NCBI GenBank assembly: GCA_032717465.1
Contig: CM064683.1
Location: 41,660,061 to 41,724,060, forward strand
Origin: Coenobita brevimanus
Taxonomy: Eukaryota > Arthropoda > Malacostraca > Decapoda > Coenobitidae
Direction: 5' to 3'
Length of the DNA stretch: 64,000 bases
Shown here: positions 35,691 through 46,032 of the stretch, one piece after another
Numbering within the stretch: position 1 is the first letter of the stretch
How the letters are laid out: each line of letters begins with the position of its first letter
Notes under the pieces: model-generated
The model's input: only the letters and a program-made list of their open reading frames with translations
The model's database searches: none
Told to the model about the DNA's origin: nothing
Program-made: the position numbers and the translations under genes

Positions 35691-35804
35691 ATAACACCAC
35701 AGTACACTTGGCCTGGTCCACGTAGCAAATCCACAGGGTAGTGAAGCTGATGGTTGCTGCTTCACCGTCATTACTGCACTGCCCGCTGCAAGTTACGAGC
35801 CTCA

Positions 35805-35806
<2 letters not shown>

Positions 35807-35887
<81 letters not shown>
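35807..35887. repeat. (CA)n microsatellite
   Basis: About 81 bp of perfect CA repeat. Confidence 0.97.
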
Positions 35888-35890
<3 letters not shown>

Positions 35891-35897
35891 CCTGTCC

Positions 35898-36150
35898 TTT
35901 GGGTTAGGTTATGCTAGATTAGGTTAAGTTAGGTTGGGTTGGATTCCGCTGGATTGAGTTGGACTGGGTCTGATTAGGTAGGGTTGTTATAGGTTACGTT
36001 GGGTTGGGATGGGTACGATTGGAATGTTTTGTTAGGCTGAGCTGGGTTGCATTGAGCTGGGTTGGACTGGGTGGAATGAGCTATGATCAGTCAAGTTTGG
36101 TTTGGTTAGGTTAAGTTAGACTGGATTGCGATGGATTAGATTAGGTCATA
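35898..36150. repeat. Degenerate GGTTA/GGTTG pentamer repeats
   Basis: Dense GGTTAGGTTA, GATTAGGTTAAG, GTTAGGTTGGGTTGGATT and TGGATTGAGTTGG words in irregular 5- and 10-bp spacing over about 250 bp. TTAGG is the usual arthropod telomere unit (established knowledge), but no perfect run is present. Confidence 0.7.
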
Positions 36151-36700
36151 ATTACACTGCTCGCTGTGAATTACGAGGGCTCTATGCACACCCAAAAACA
36201 TAAGGACGTGATTTCTAGTGTAACTATCACAAGCTCGAATAACTGCTTCCTCATTACCGATTTCCTCAAATGTTATCACCAAATCTCTCATTTTATTAAA
36301 ATTTAAGTGAGATGTTTAGTACACATGGTGTTGGTAAGTAATATTGTTCTTTTATTATAAGTTATCATTTGGCTACAGAGAAAAGGGATGGTATGCCTCC
36401 TCCCCTCCTTTAATCCGTGCCTGTAGAAACATGGCCTGTCCTCTTGGCTATAATAGTGTTTGTACCTGCGAAGCTTTAGGCCCGTAGCACCAGGATTCAA
36501 ATCCTGGTGTGGGTATCTGGCACCCTCCGTGGGTTGGTGGGTAAGACGAGTACTTAGGATTACGTCTTGGGAAAGCAAGTATGGTATTACCGATGATGAA
36601 GTAATCTTGCATCATGAGGAAGTAGTTGAATAAGCCACCACAGGCTCAGTGGCATAAGTCAAGGAGATGAGTATCGCAACTAAGTGCTTCCTGATGTCTA
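36151..36700. other. Unrecognised, with a tRNA-like T arm
   Basis: CCAGGATTCAAATCCTGG at about 36490-36507 forms a perfect T-arm-like hairpin, and TTGGCTATAATAGTG about 50 bases upstream is a weak A box. Possibly a decayed tRNA-derived SINE. Confidence 0.3.
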
Positions 36701-36799
36701 CCCTTCTTGGGTGGTAAGAGGCTGCTTGCAGGACAAGTGTTGGATGGTGGCAATGCTACATTCCCACACCTCTTTTAGTCGCCTTTTATAGTGTTTGGG

Positions 36800-36953
36800 A
36801 AGCAGATAAAGTAGAGAGGGAACTGCAGCCCAGTTATACAGATGTCCCTCATCTCTCTCCCAGTCTACCGAAAATGGGATGGTGGGTTGGCAAAGAAAGA
36901 TATCTTCAGCCTGCAGTCTAGCGGGTTCACGTTTCAAATGAAGCTGACTCTCC

Positions 36954-36960
<7 letters not shown>
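36800..36960 (+). mobile_element. Retroposon family D, copy 3, with (AAT)n tail
   Basis: Plus strand: AGATGTCCCTCATCTC, CTACCGAAAATGGGATGGTG, CTTCAGCCTGCAGTCTAG, GGGTTCACGTTTCAAATGAAG, then CCAATAATAATAATAAT. Opposite orientation to copies 1, 2 and 5. The (AAT)n (36953-37025) is the 3' tail. Confidence 0.65.
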
Positions 36961-36984
<24 letters not shown>

Positions 36985-37030
36985 GTAATAATAATAAATA
37001 ATAATAATAATGATAATGATAATAATAATG

Positions 37031-37127
37031 ATATAGTCTACCGAAAATGGGATAGTAGGTTGGAAAAGAATGATATCTTCAGCCTGCAGTCTAGCGGGTT
37101 CGCGTTTCAAATGAAGCTGACTTCGAA
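37031..37127 (+). mobile_element. Retroposon family D, copy 4, 5' truncated, (AAT)n tail
   Basis: Starts at AGTCTACCGAAAATGGGATAG and is nearly identical to the second half of copy 3, again ending in (AAT)n. Either a truncated retroposition or a local duplication of the 3' half plus tail. Confidence 0.65.
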
Positions 37128-37129
37128 TA

Positions 37130-37181
<52 letters not shown>

Positions 37182-37299
37182 GGAGAAGAAGAAGAAGAAG
37201 AAGAAGAACAATAATACCTATTAATGACGATGATGATCATTATCATTATTATTAGTATTATCATTATTATAATAATAATAATTATTATTATTATCATTA

Positions 37300-37331
<32 letters not shown>

Positions 37332-37490
37332 GCCATAAGCAGAAAAACAACAACAATGACAATAACAACAACAATAAAAATTACAACAAAAACAAAAACT
37401 GCTGCTGCTACTACTACTGCTACTGCTGCTTCTACTACTACTACTACTAGTACTACTACTACTACTACTACTACTACTAACTGCTACCAC
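37128..37490. repeat. Trinucleotide repeat cluster (AAT)n, (AAG)n, (TTA)n, (CTA)n
   Basis: (AAT)n then (GAA)n to 37208, (ATT)n with TTATC interruptions to about 37332, (CAA)n-like, then (CTA)n 37410-37480 ending against the LTR-like repeat. Ile-, Thr- and Ser-rich frames are artefacts. Confidence 0.9.
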
Positions 37491-37856
37491 TGTGGTAAAG
37501 ACTACATATTATATAGATAGATAGATAAAGAGACAGATAGAAGCAGGGAGTCAGATGATGAGAGGTGTTGTGTCTGCGAGAATCGAGCAATGCTAAACAT
37601 GCTTACACTGAGGAAAGCTGACGACAGCGGCCAGTAAGGAGATGATGCAGTTAGCTGTCAGCAGTCCTCTCGTGAACAAAGATCCACGAGGAACACACGT
37701 GACACACCCCTGCTACACCAGAATTTTAGGAAAGAGAGTTAGAAGGAGACAAGCGACCCTAGAGAGAGGTCGAGACGGAGGAGGAGAAGGAGACAGGCCT
37801 CAGAGGAGACAGGCAGGAGGTCAAGAAGAGGGATGACCCAAATGTCATTTATGACA
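37491..37856 (+). mobile_element. LTR-like direct repeat, left copy
   Basis: Begins TGTGGTAAAGACTACAT and ends ATGACA, so it has TG...CA termini. Its first 290 bp (37491-37780) look identical to 40570-40859. After 37780 the two differ abruptly, then share ATGACAT-TGGT-G at the 3' border. A perfect 24-bp palindrome (37838-37861, arms CCAAATGTCAT) spans the end. TGGTAGCAGCGAACG follows and could be a tRNA primer-binding site (TGG start). Confidence 0.6.
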
Positions 37857-38339
37857 TTTGGTAGCAGCGAACGTATACGAACCTCGTCTACGAATCAACA
37901 TTAAATTCCTACAAAATATCAAGATTGAAAACAACCAACAACATCAGCTCCTGACAGTATTCTCTCCATCCTGCCCCCTCCGTCTCCCAGATCATTACAC
38001 TGATGCAGAGGTCAAGAGATCACACGACGCCTTGCAAGTAGCTTAACGACAAACCAGCAAATCTGCGGACATCGTCTCCGAATTAAAAGCAAATTTCTAC
38101 AAAAGCAACCGAGACTACAAGATTAGCTTCAGTTCTACATTGAATCCTACAAAATACAGCCTACAGTGCAAATAGTCTACAAGTCTACGACGAATCAGCG
38201 AACTACAGCCATCTACAATCAACTACAATTAACAACTCTACGTCGTCTGTATAATCTTCTACACGCACCTACAAGTAGCGGCAGTCTTCATCCCACAACG
38301 AGTAAATCACAAGAAAAAAGGACTAAGAATACATCAAGA

Positions 38340-38376
38340 AAGAAAGAAAACAAACAAACAAACAAACAAACAAACG
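38340..38376. repeat. (AAAC)n microsatellite
   Basis: Short AAAC run inside the LTR-flanked region. Confidence 0.85.
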
Positions 38377-39599
38377 AAGAGTGAGAGACGACTCACAACT
38401 CATAACCACCAGACCTCACCCTCCTCTCTCTGCTACATATTTACAACTCGTCTTACTCACCCGTCTTCACTCAAGTTACTCATCGCTACTCATTCACTCA
38501 CCACAGCTACCAGTGTGGGAAGCCGACGTCACCATGTGCTGAGACGACAACACGCCAATCAACCCGCGAAGGACAACGCTATCACCACGTGCAACACCAC
38601 TCACACCATTTCCCACCACGGTAAAAATTAGTGAGTTACATAGTTACTTCATTCATACAATACACAGTGATAGACAATAAGCTTCTGCACAAACATATAA
38701 AACGTGTTGTATAGTTACAGCTTAAATACACATACCTACTTCAATTATCTTCATAATTCAATCATTAAATACTTACACCAACAATAAATATTCTACACTG
38801 TATATATTCATTCATTTATTATAACATTTATTTACTACCAACGAGTGTTACCATTTATACCTACGTAAAATACGTGTTTCATACATACAACTATACATTA
38901 ATTATATCTACAAAGTGATAAAGGAAATATACCATCACAGTTACTCAGTGAGCAATTAAAAAAAAAAAAAAACTGTATTAAACATTTATTTATTAAAGCT
39001 ACCTAGTGGAAACAGATAAATTAACTTACAAGAAAAAAAAAAATGGCCAACACAAATGACGTTAGCAAGAATGAACATCTTCAACACAATCGTGAAGACA
39101 ATGATTTCCACACAGTGCTGACACACATATTACTCACGATAGGTACAAGTGAACAACAAATCAGTGTATATAGTTAATACTGTATATAGTGTATATATTT
39201 TATTTTTTATATAAAATAACAAAATATGGGACTATATAATATCATTTTATAGTATCTGTGCAATATAAACTAAACTTTGAAAAAGTATCCCAAGGAAATT
39301 AGCCAGTAATTATGTAACCATGAACAACATGGAAAAAAGCGTACACAAGCAAAGAGAAACAAACTATAGAAAATCAATACATACAAAAAAAAAAAAAAAA
39401 AAAGAAAAGAAAGGAAAGAAAGATAGAAGAGTGAGAAGGAAAAAAGAGAAATAGAGTAAGATCACATAACAAACAAATGAAAATAAGTGTAAGTGTTACT
39501 ACATATGCCAAAATACCACATAAACTACAAACAAAAAAGCAAATTGTGTCTCCACAAACAAGTGGCATGACACATCATCACTATCATTGACCGCAGCAT

Positions 39600-40085
39600 A
39601 TGTTAGGACTGCAGTTATTACAATTTTGTTACTCCATATTACAATAATGTAACTACAAACGAAATGTAACAATTATGTAACGACAAACGATTACATTATG
39701 TTACACTTGTTACAATTATGTAACTACAAACAATATGTACCAATTAATGTAACAGTTGCATTAACAAGATGTAACTTTTATGTAACTTTAACTACAATTA
39801 TGTACCTACAAACGATATGTAACAATTATGTAACGACAAACGATTGCATTATGTTACACTTTGCCAATTATGTAACAGTTGCATTAACAAGATGTAACTT
39901 TTATGTAACTTTAACTACAATTATGTACCTACAAACGATATGTAACAATTATGTAACGACAAAACAGTTGCATTAACAAGATGTAACTTTTATGTAACTT
40001 TAACTACAATTATAAGGCCAAGACACTTATGTAATAGTTGCATTAACAAAATGTAACTACAATTATAAGGCCAACACAATTATGC
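39600..40085. repeat. ATGTAAC-type tandem repeats
   Basis: Imperfect units start with CAGTTGCATTAACAAGATGTAAC near 39750, 39867, 39966 and 40029 (periods about 115, 99 and 63 bp), with ACAATTATGTAACGACAAACG inside the longer ones. They lie within the LTR-flanked non-coding region. Confidence 0.75.
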
Positions 40086-40569
40086 ATTACCACAATATTT
40101 TGTAACAATTCATAAAATGCTACAATTATGTATTACCACAATGTTAGTACAATATTATAAGTCATACAACTATAGCACAATTCTGTATTACCAGTATCAT
40201 CATACAAGTTAGGTGAAATATTAGACATTACTAAAGTGATAACTCTATGTAATGTATAACCTAGCAGTATTACCATTGCACAATTATATGCGTACGTCTG
40301 TTGTACATGCACGTCTTACAAAGTGTTATACAACAACCATTGCATTTATTCAAATATGTATACAACTTGTTTAAAATGTAATATTACTGAATAATCACTA
40401 TTTACTATGAATAATATATGTATACAATATTCATACAATTATGTTATTTTACAATATTATGTATTTCACTTAATTAGCTTATAAGTTCATTATAATATGT
40501 ATGTAGTATGTATTAATATGTTATAACTATTAAATGTCGATGGTACGCCATTTTCGCGCGACCGAGCAG

Positions 40570-41013
40570 TGTGGTAAAGACTACATATTATATAGATAGA
40601 TAGATAAAGAGACAGATAGAAGCAGGGAGTCAGATGATGAGAGGTGTTGTGTCTGCGAGAATCGAGCAATGCTAAACATGCTTACACTGAGGAAAGCTGA
40701 CGACAGCGGCCAGTAAGGAGATGATGCAGTTAGCTGTCAGCAGTCCTCTCGTGAACAAAGATCCACGAGGAACACACGTGACACACCCCTGCTACACCAG
40801 AATTTTAGGAAAGAGAGTTAGAAGGAGACAAGCGACCCTAGAGAGAGGTCGAGACGGAGATTAGCCTTAGAACAGAAAGAGAGAGAGACAGCGAGACAGG
40901 GAGGTAGCTACCCGGGACTTATACTCTTCCCATGGGAGAGACCTGTTTAATATTTCCAAGACAAATAAAAATAGTCCCATACTATTCTTTACCTCTCCCG
41001 TCACTACATGACA
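40570..41013 (+). mobile_element. LTR-like direct repeat, right copy
   Basis: Identical to the left copy for 290 bp, then carries a different 154-bp end with AAGACAAATAAAAATAG (possible poly(A) signal) and CACTACATGACA. The border is followed by TCTGGTGGGGAAACTACTACAAG, again a TGG-start primer-site-like sequence. A true 3' LTR would not be followed by one, so this copy may be the 5' LTR of a second, truncated element. Confidence 0.55.
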
Positions 41014-42175
41014 TCTGGTGGGGAAACTACTACAAGATATAAAAGCCGCTCGACCACAAGTCTAAAATATACTTCTCTACAAGTAACTACAAAGTCTTTA
41101 TGACACCACAACTACTGCCACTACTACTATTACTCCAACTATTCTGTAAAAGCAGGTTTACGGCATTCTCACTTCTTTATCCCCAAGCCATATTGCATCT
41201 CCATGCCGTGCCCACCGGGCCACCACCAGCACCACCCTGGCCACACACAGCGTGCAGCAGCCCGGTGTGCGGTGATGCAGTGTCGGGGTTGGGCTGGTTC
41301 ATCACGGCCGCATGACAATACACAGAATCGGCTCACAGGCAGCACCAATGACGGCAAGGAGTGGGGAACATGGATTAGCTGATGCACTCGCATTTATTCC
41401 TGCTACCACCTGTACGGAAAACCTCCCATAGTGAAAGGATTAATGAAATGAATTTTTGCTGACATCTTCAGTACGAATGTTAATAAAACGACACCTTTTA
41501 GCTAACCAGTAATAACGCTGGAACACTCTTCTAATCTTGTAGAACTTCGTAGCTTCTTGTAGTGTGTCTTGTAGATCAGATATGTGTAATTTATACTCTT
41601 GGACGAGAGGTAGTTAAGTAGATAATCTTAGTTCCCATTGTCATGCACTGACAGGAGAGGTAAAGGTGAGTATGGGACTATGTATAATTTTATTTGTCTT
41701 GAAAAGATTAACTAAAGTCTCTCACACATGGGTTAAGTATAAAGTAGAGTCCTGCTATTACCTCCCAGACTTGCCTTGCTAGACCCCTTCTCTCTCTCTC
41801 TCTCTCTCTCTGTACAACCTTTCGGTTCTATGGATAGCCCCTTTCTGACTGATTCTTCCATCCTTCCCTAGGAGGCCTAACTGTCACGTGTGCAAGACAC
41901 ATGTGAATGTTCGAGAAGCCCGTGTGTCTGTGTGTATGTAGCATTTCTGGTGACATAGTGCACGCCTGGCATTCCTTACAGAAATGCAGACACATTTCCT
42001 TTGGTCAGCTCTCACTGACACATTTCCTATTCCCACACCTTGGCTGATGTTCCTATCTATTACACTATCTATCTATATATCTGTCTATCTGTCTATCTAT
42101 CTATCATGCTATGAGTTGTATTATTATAATATGGAGTCCTGACACTAAGCCAAATAAAGCATGGGAATGTGCATT
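41014..42175. other. Mostly unrecognised sequence
   Basis: 41014-41130 is CTACAA-rich like the LTR element leader. A short (CT)n run lies at 41788-41810 and (CTAT)n words at 42052-42107. No supported gene. Confidence 0.4.
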
Positions 42176-43467
42176 TACTGTACATACATATATAAGTAAT
42201 CCCTCCACTTTCCGATGCAATAGAGCCAAAGGCATGTCCGGAAAGTGGTCCCGTCCGGAAAGTAGGCACCTGCCTGCTGGATTGGTACTTAAGGACCCTA
42301 ACCCAGCCTAACTTTGAAAGCCACCTAAATAACTCCCTAGTGGACATGCATAGCACCTATTTAAACCTATTTAAGACCCTATTCACACCAATAATGGACA
42401 TAAAGCATGAAATAAATGAAAAGGAACCAAAGAATGAGGAATTAGTAGTGACTGTACCTCAGCCAGGGTACTTACAGCATGTCTGTGGCTGCCTTCTTAA
42501 GGCTTTGGCAGTGGTGAAAATGCTCTTGAAGCACATACAGTAATCCAGTGTTGTGCTGCACTTACAGTAATTCTTTGCACTGTGAGTTATAATTGTTTAA
42601 CACTCCACATTGTTAATTGTACCACACCAGTTTCAACCTCCAGTTTCAACCGCCAGTTTGCACTCCACAGTTAATCCTTTGCACTCTAAATTCTAATTTC
42701 TTAACACTGCACAACACTGTAAATTTCCGTGTGGTCTACTGGCGAGGCATTGCAGTTTATTAAAAAAAAAAAAAAAATGAGCACGTGTGGCATTCACTGC
42801 GATAAGCATCCACTCGTGATCGATGTTAAGCAGTAACTCTTGGAGTGTTGGTGACGGGGAAACAGAGTCGCCAGATCGCAACAGCCACATTACGAAACTC
42901 CTCAATTTTCATTACCAAATTTAACTTTTCATTATCAAATTCGTAAAGCTAGCATTTATTCTTCACAAATCATGTATACAAGTGGAAATACATGTAATCA
43001 CTCTCCTTATAATTAACAACATGTTGATTATTTTCACGCTATGTAGGGTAGCAGATTAATCAGAGAGAGAGCAAACAATCCACCATCTCCATCCTGTGTA
43101 TCCTCATACATGTGAAAAATCCATTTGATAATGCATTATTCCGATTCATTACCAAACGAATTTTTCATTACCAAATTGGCCCACACTTGGTAATGAAAAA
43201 TACCAAATGGCAACCCTGACAGGGGAGGGGGGAGGGGGAGGGGGAGGAGGGAGGGGGGAGGGGGAGGAAGGAAGGGGTGAAGGGGCCAGGGTGTAAACAG
43301 CTGTTCGGCTCTGCACGGCAATGTCAAATTAAGGGAGGGGAAAAAATCGTTTTTGGGGGGTATTTTTTCTTTTTTTTGGCCATTTTTGGGATCTGAAGGT
43401 CAAGGTCCACAATGTCTGGTAAGTGGGGTGTCTGAAAAGTGGGCGTCCGGATAGTATAGGGTGTACA

Positions 43468-43470
<3 letters not shown>
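42176..43470. mobile_element. Candidate TA-flanked inverted-repeat transposon (mariner/pogo-like)
   Basis: TACTGTACA at 42176-42184 is mirrored by TGTACAGTA at 43462-43470. Subterminal words match in opposite orientation: CCTCCACTTTCCG, GTCCGGAAAGTGG and GTCCGGAAAGTAGG on the left; AAGTGGGGTGTC, AAAAGTGGGC and GTCCGGATAGTAT on the right. About 1.3 kb, no transposase frame. The superfamily call is tentative. Confidence 0.4.
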
Positions 43471-43508
<38 letters not shown>

Positions 43509-43612
43509 ATCCATCTGTCTATATCTATCTATCTGCCTATCTATCTACCTATCTATCTGTCTGTAGATAAGTATGGTAGATAGATAGATAGATCGATATA
43601 GATATAGATATA
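43470..43612. repeat. (TA)n, (CTAT)n and opposed (GATA)n
   Basis: (TA)n 43470-43502, then CTAT/CTGT repeats to about 43563, a 15-base spacer, then GATA repeats to about 43612. The opposed tetramers could form a long hairpin. Confidence 0.85.
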
Positions 43613-43621
43613 TGACTATGC

Positions 43622-44398
43622 TTAACCCGCCCCATCCCGACCACTTTTCCACCACTGACTCCCCCCAATCCCGATCATTTTTGGAAAAAAAAAAAATTTG
43701 GCCCAAACCTCCGCTTTTGGTGAGAAACATCGAAAAATCATAAAGAAATCGCTCACCTGAGGTTTAAAATACTCGATACAGGTACCAGTACCTCCTTACC
43801 TTACTGTGTTTTCTATCAGGCTGGCTCCAAAGAAAACGAGTTCTATGGGAGGGTAACCATTCCACACCACTCATAAACGGTATTTATTTATTTATTTGGT
43901 ACGAATTTATATGTAGTATGAGAGAATATTGGTTTTCACACAGTATTATAGGCAATATAAGCATTGTTTCACTCATGAAACACATCAACATACCTGACCC
44001 TTTTTGGTGACATTACCTGATCATCATTTCTGACTGTTTCTTCCTCTAATGCCATGTAAAGTTTGTCCTCCACATTGACATTGATTCGGGAATCACTCTG
44101 GACCTGAATTTCGTACCGTGGCATGACATGGCTTTACTGGCCAGGTCACTGGTAACAGGTGAATTGCTGAGACAATGGCAGGGGGGAGGGAGGAGGTCAT
44201 GCTGGGTAAGGAATTGTCCCTGCCTGGCATCTTGTAGAGGAAGGTGTCCCGTGTATATGTACCAAAAATTACTCGCAAAAATAGAAAATTGTGCAAATTA
44301 GGGACCTTGCAATTGATTTGCGTTTATGAACGTCAACGGGATTGGCAGTGACAAAACGTGTGGATGTTAATTCACGTCAATGGGATGCCGTGGGTTAA
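43622..44398. mobile_element. TTAA-flanked miniature transposon, family T1, copy 2
   Basis: 777 bp with TTAACCCGCCCCATCCCGAC at the left and GGGATGCCGTGGGTTAA at the right, so the ends are inverted repeats of the form TTAACCC-ATCCC. It aligns along its length to 27333-28108 with point differences and small indels (shared GCTTTTGGTGAGAAACATCG, TCGCTCACCTGAGGTTT, GATCATCATTTCTGACTG). No transposase. Confidence 0.8.
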
Positions 44399-45268
44399 GT
44401 ATCATGATGAATTTTGTACATTCATGTCTTGGTAAGGTTTCCCAGTGACAAATAAATCTGTGCGTCGGCAGTCAGAGGAATATAGACTAGTTCTCCATCC
44501 AGGTGTAAATGTTAATGAAATCTGTATCTAATATCTTCATTTTTACTTGCTTTTCCAAGATTGATGACGTCTTCTGACAGAATGAACAATTTTAAAGATG
44601 TGTGATGGTAGTGCAGTGGTCAAGACTGCTACACACCAGCATATTATCCACAGTCATCATATTCGCCATAATGACTCTGATTGGGCCTAATAACCATCTG
44701 TTTATTGGCTCGCTAATGAGAAACACAAACTTGCTGCACACAGAGCCCCTGTTTTGAACCTAACAGTATTTTCAAAGTTGTAATTGCTTTACCAGTTTCG
44801 ACAACTATTTCTTTAACTATTGCAATAAATTTTGTGCAGAAAGTTATTTGGTGAGCAGTTAAAGTCAATAATGGAAGGATGTAATCCCGTAACTCTTATG
44901 CCTTTATTTATTTATTTATTTATTTTTTTGTACATATTAACTTCTTCATTCCAATATCCTATTTTATATTTTATTCTTGCTACCAATATATTTTCTTTTT
45001 CATCCTAGGTGGATATCTGGCACTGAAAAGGTTAATTAAGAGTGTATCTAACCGAATATTTTCAAACACTTTCTATCACCTGATTTCTTATGCTTTTAAC
45101 CCTGAACACTGAAGGTTATCAAAGCGAATTTAGTCACGATGGAAAAAAGAAACAAAAACTGAAAAGATGTCATGAAGCAACTAGCTGGCTCACCCTCGTG
45201 ACGTTTCACTGATATATTCTTGATACTTTCACACCATTTGATTATGAGAGAGCAATGTTTACTCTCAG
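44399..45268. other. Unrecognised, with a possible 99-bp TTAA element
   Basis: 44937-45035 begins TTAACTTCTTCATT and ends CACTGAAAAGGTTAA, short imperfect inverted ends with TTAA at both sides. Too short to be sure. The rest shows no gene. Confidence 0.3.
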
Positions 45269-45873
45269 TTAACCCTGCTCAGGTAGAGGTGGGTCTGTGA
45301 ACCCCCCCACCCATCCCATTGTTTAGTTCGCTAACTTCTGAATACCCGGGAGCCCTGATCTCAGTAGCTTCCTAACTTTGTGTATCCATGCAAGGGGTGA
45401 GGGAATTACTTCAAGCTCTCTCTCCGTTTCTCCAGTATAAGGGTGGTTTTATGTTAAGGGTCTGTGAGACCCATGTGTACCTGAGGTGTTTAGGGTTTTT
45501 GTTCTCCCTGCTTGCAGTTAAAATTGCAGAGTCTGGCATCCCCTCTTCACACCAAGAAGCACCATCCCATACCATGCTATGGAACCACTCAGGCAACCAT
45601 TCAGATTTTTTTCATTTCTTTAAATTTTTTAAATATTTTACTTTTTTTCTACAGTTTTGTTTTCCAAATTTTTTTTTAAAAACATAAAAAGAAATGAACA
45701 GTTCATTTCTTTTACATGTTGGTATTGCGGAAACATTAAATATGTTACTGGGTTTTCAGTATTCGAATAAACGAAATATAAACATTTTTCCAAAATTTTT
45801 ATATTTGTGGGTCTGAGAGACCCACGTCTACTTTCTATGCAACACGGACCAACCTCTATCTGAGGAGGGTTAA
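45269..45873. mobile_element. TTAA-flanked miniature transposon, family T2 (piggyBac-like)
   Basis: 605 bp with TTAA at 45269-45272 and 45870-45873. Terminal inverted repeats of about 30 bp: the left reads TTAACCCTGCTCAGGTAGAG, the right (reverse complement) TTAACCCTCCTCAGATAGAG, continuing GGT-GGTC-GTG on both. A second inner GGGTCTGTGAGACCCA-like motif lies near 45460 and 45810. The frame at 45388-45687 is not transposase-like. Different sequence from family T1. Confidence 0.8.
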
Positions 45874-46000
45874 ATTTGGAAATGAGCGGTGCTGCCCAAC
45901 CTGACGTGACCCGACTGTCACGCTAAGCGAAAGCTAATAACTTTACTCTTAAGTGAAACATAGTTGTGATTCTTTCTGCATGTGATACATTCATTCAATT

Positions 46001-46032
46001 AACTTTGTTATCAATTAAAAAGTCACCCATAA
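46001..46032. repeat. Target-site duplication of the RTE-like LINE, left copy
   Basis: 32 bp starting AACTTTGTTATCAATT, repeated without mismatch at 47338-47369. Confidence 0.92.

Larger units (their letters stand above)
37491..41013 (+). mobile_element. Candidate non-coding LTR retrotransposon
   Basis: Direct repeats 3079 bp apart flank 2.7 kb (37857-40569) without gag, protease or polymerase frames. The 5' internal part (37860-38300) is crowded with CTACAA/TCTACA words; the 3' part is AT-rich with ATGTAAC tandem repeats. No polypurine tract precedes the right repeat (it is preceded by GCGCGACCGAGCAG), and no target duplication flanks the pair. This could be a non-autonomous (LARD-like) element, a rearranged remnant, or a duplication. 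Confidence 0.5.

Noticed and set aside
34645..35741. Long Ser/Pro/Phe-rich frames
   Set aside because: Pyrimidine-only DNA lacks stop codons; several frames are open at once and none has a domain. The same holds for 14646-15053, 23455-24346, 61495-62312 and 62405-62860.
36490..36507. tRNA gene from the T-arm hairpin CCAGGATTCAAATCCTGG
   Set aside because: Only the T arm is convincing; no D arm, anticodon arm or acceptor could be assembled around it.
37491..41013. Complete retrovirus-like element with gag and pol
   Set aside because: No frame above about 90 codons lies between the repeats and no reverse transcriptase or integrase motif is visible.
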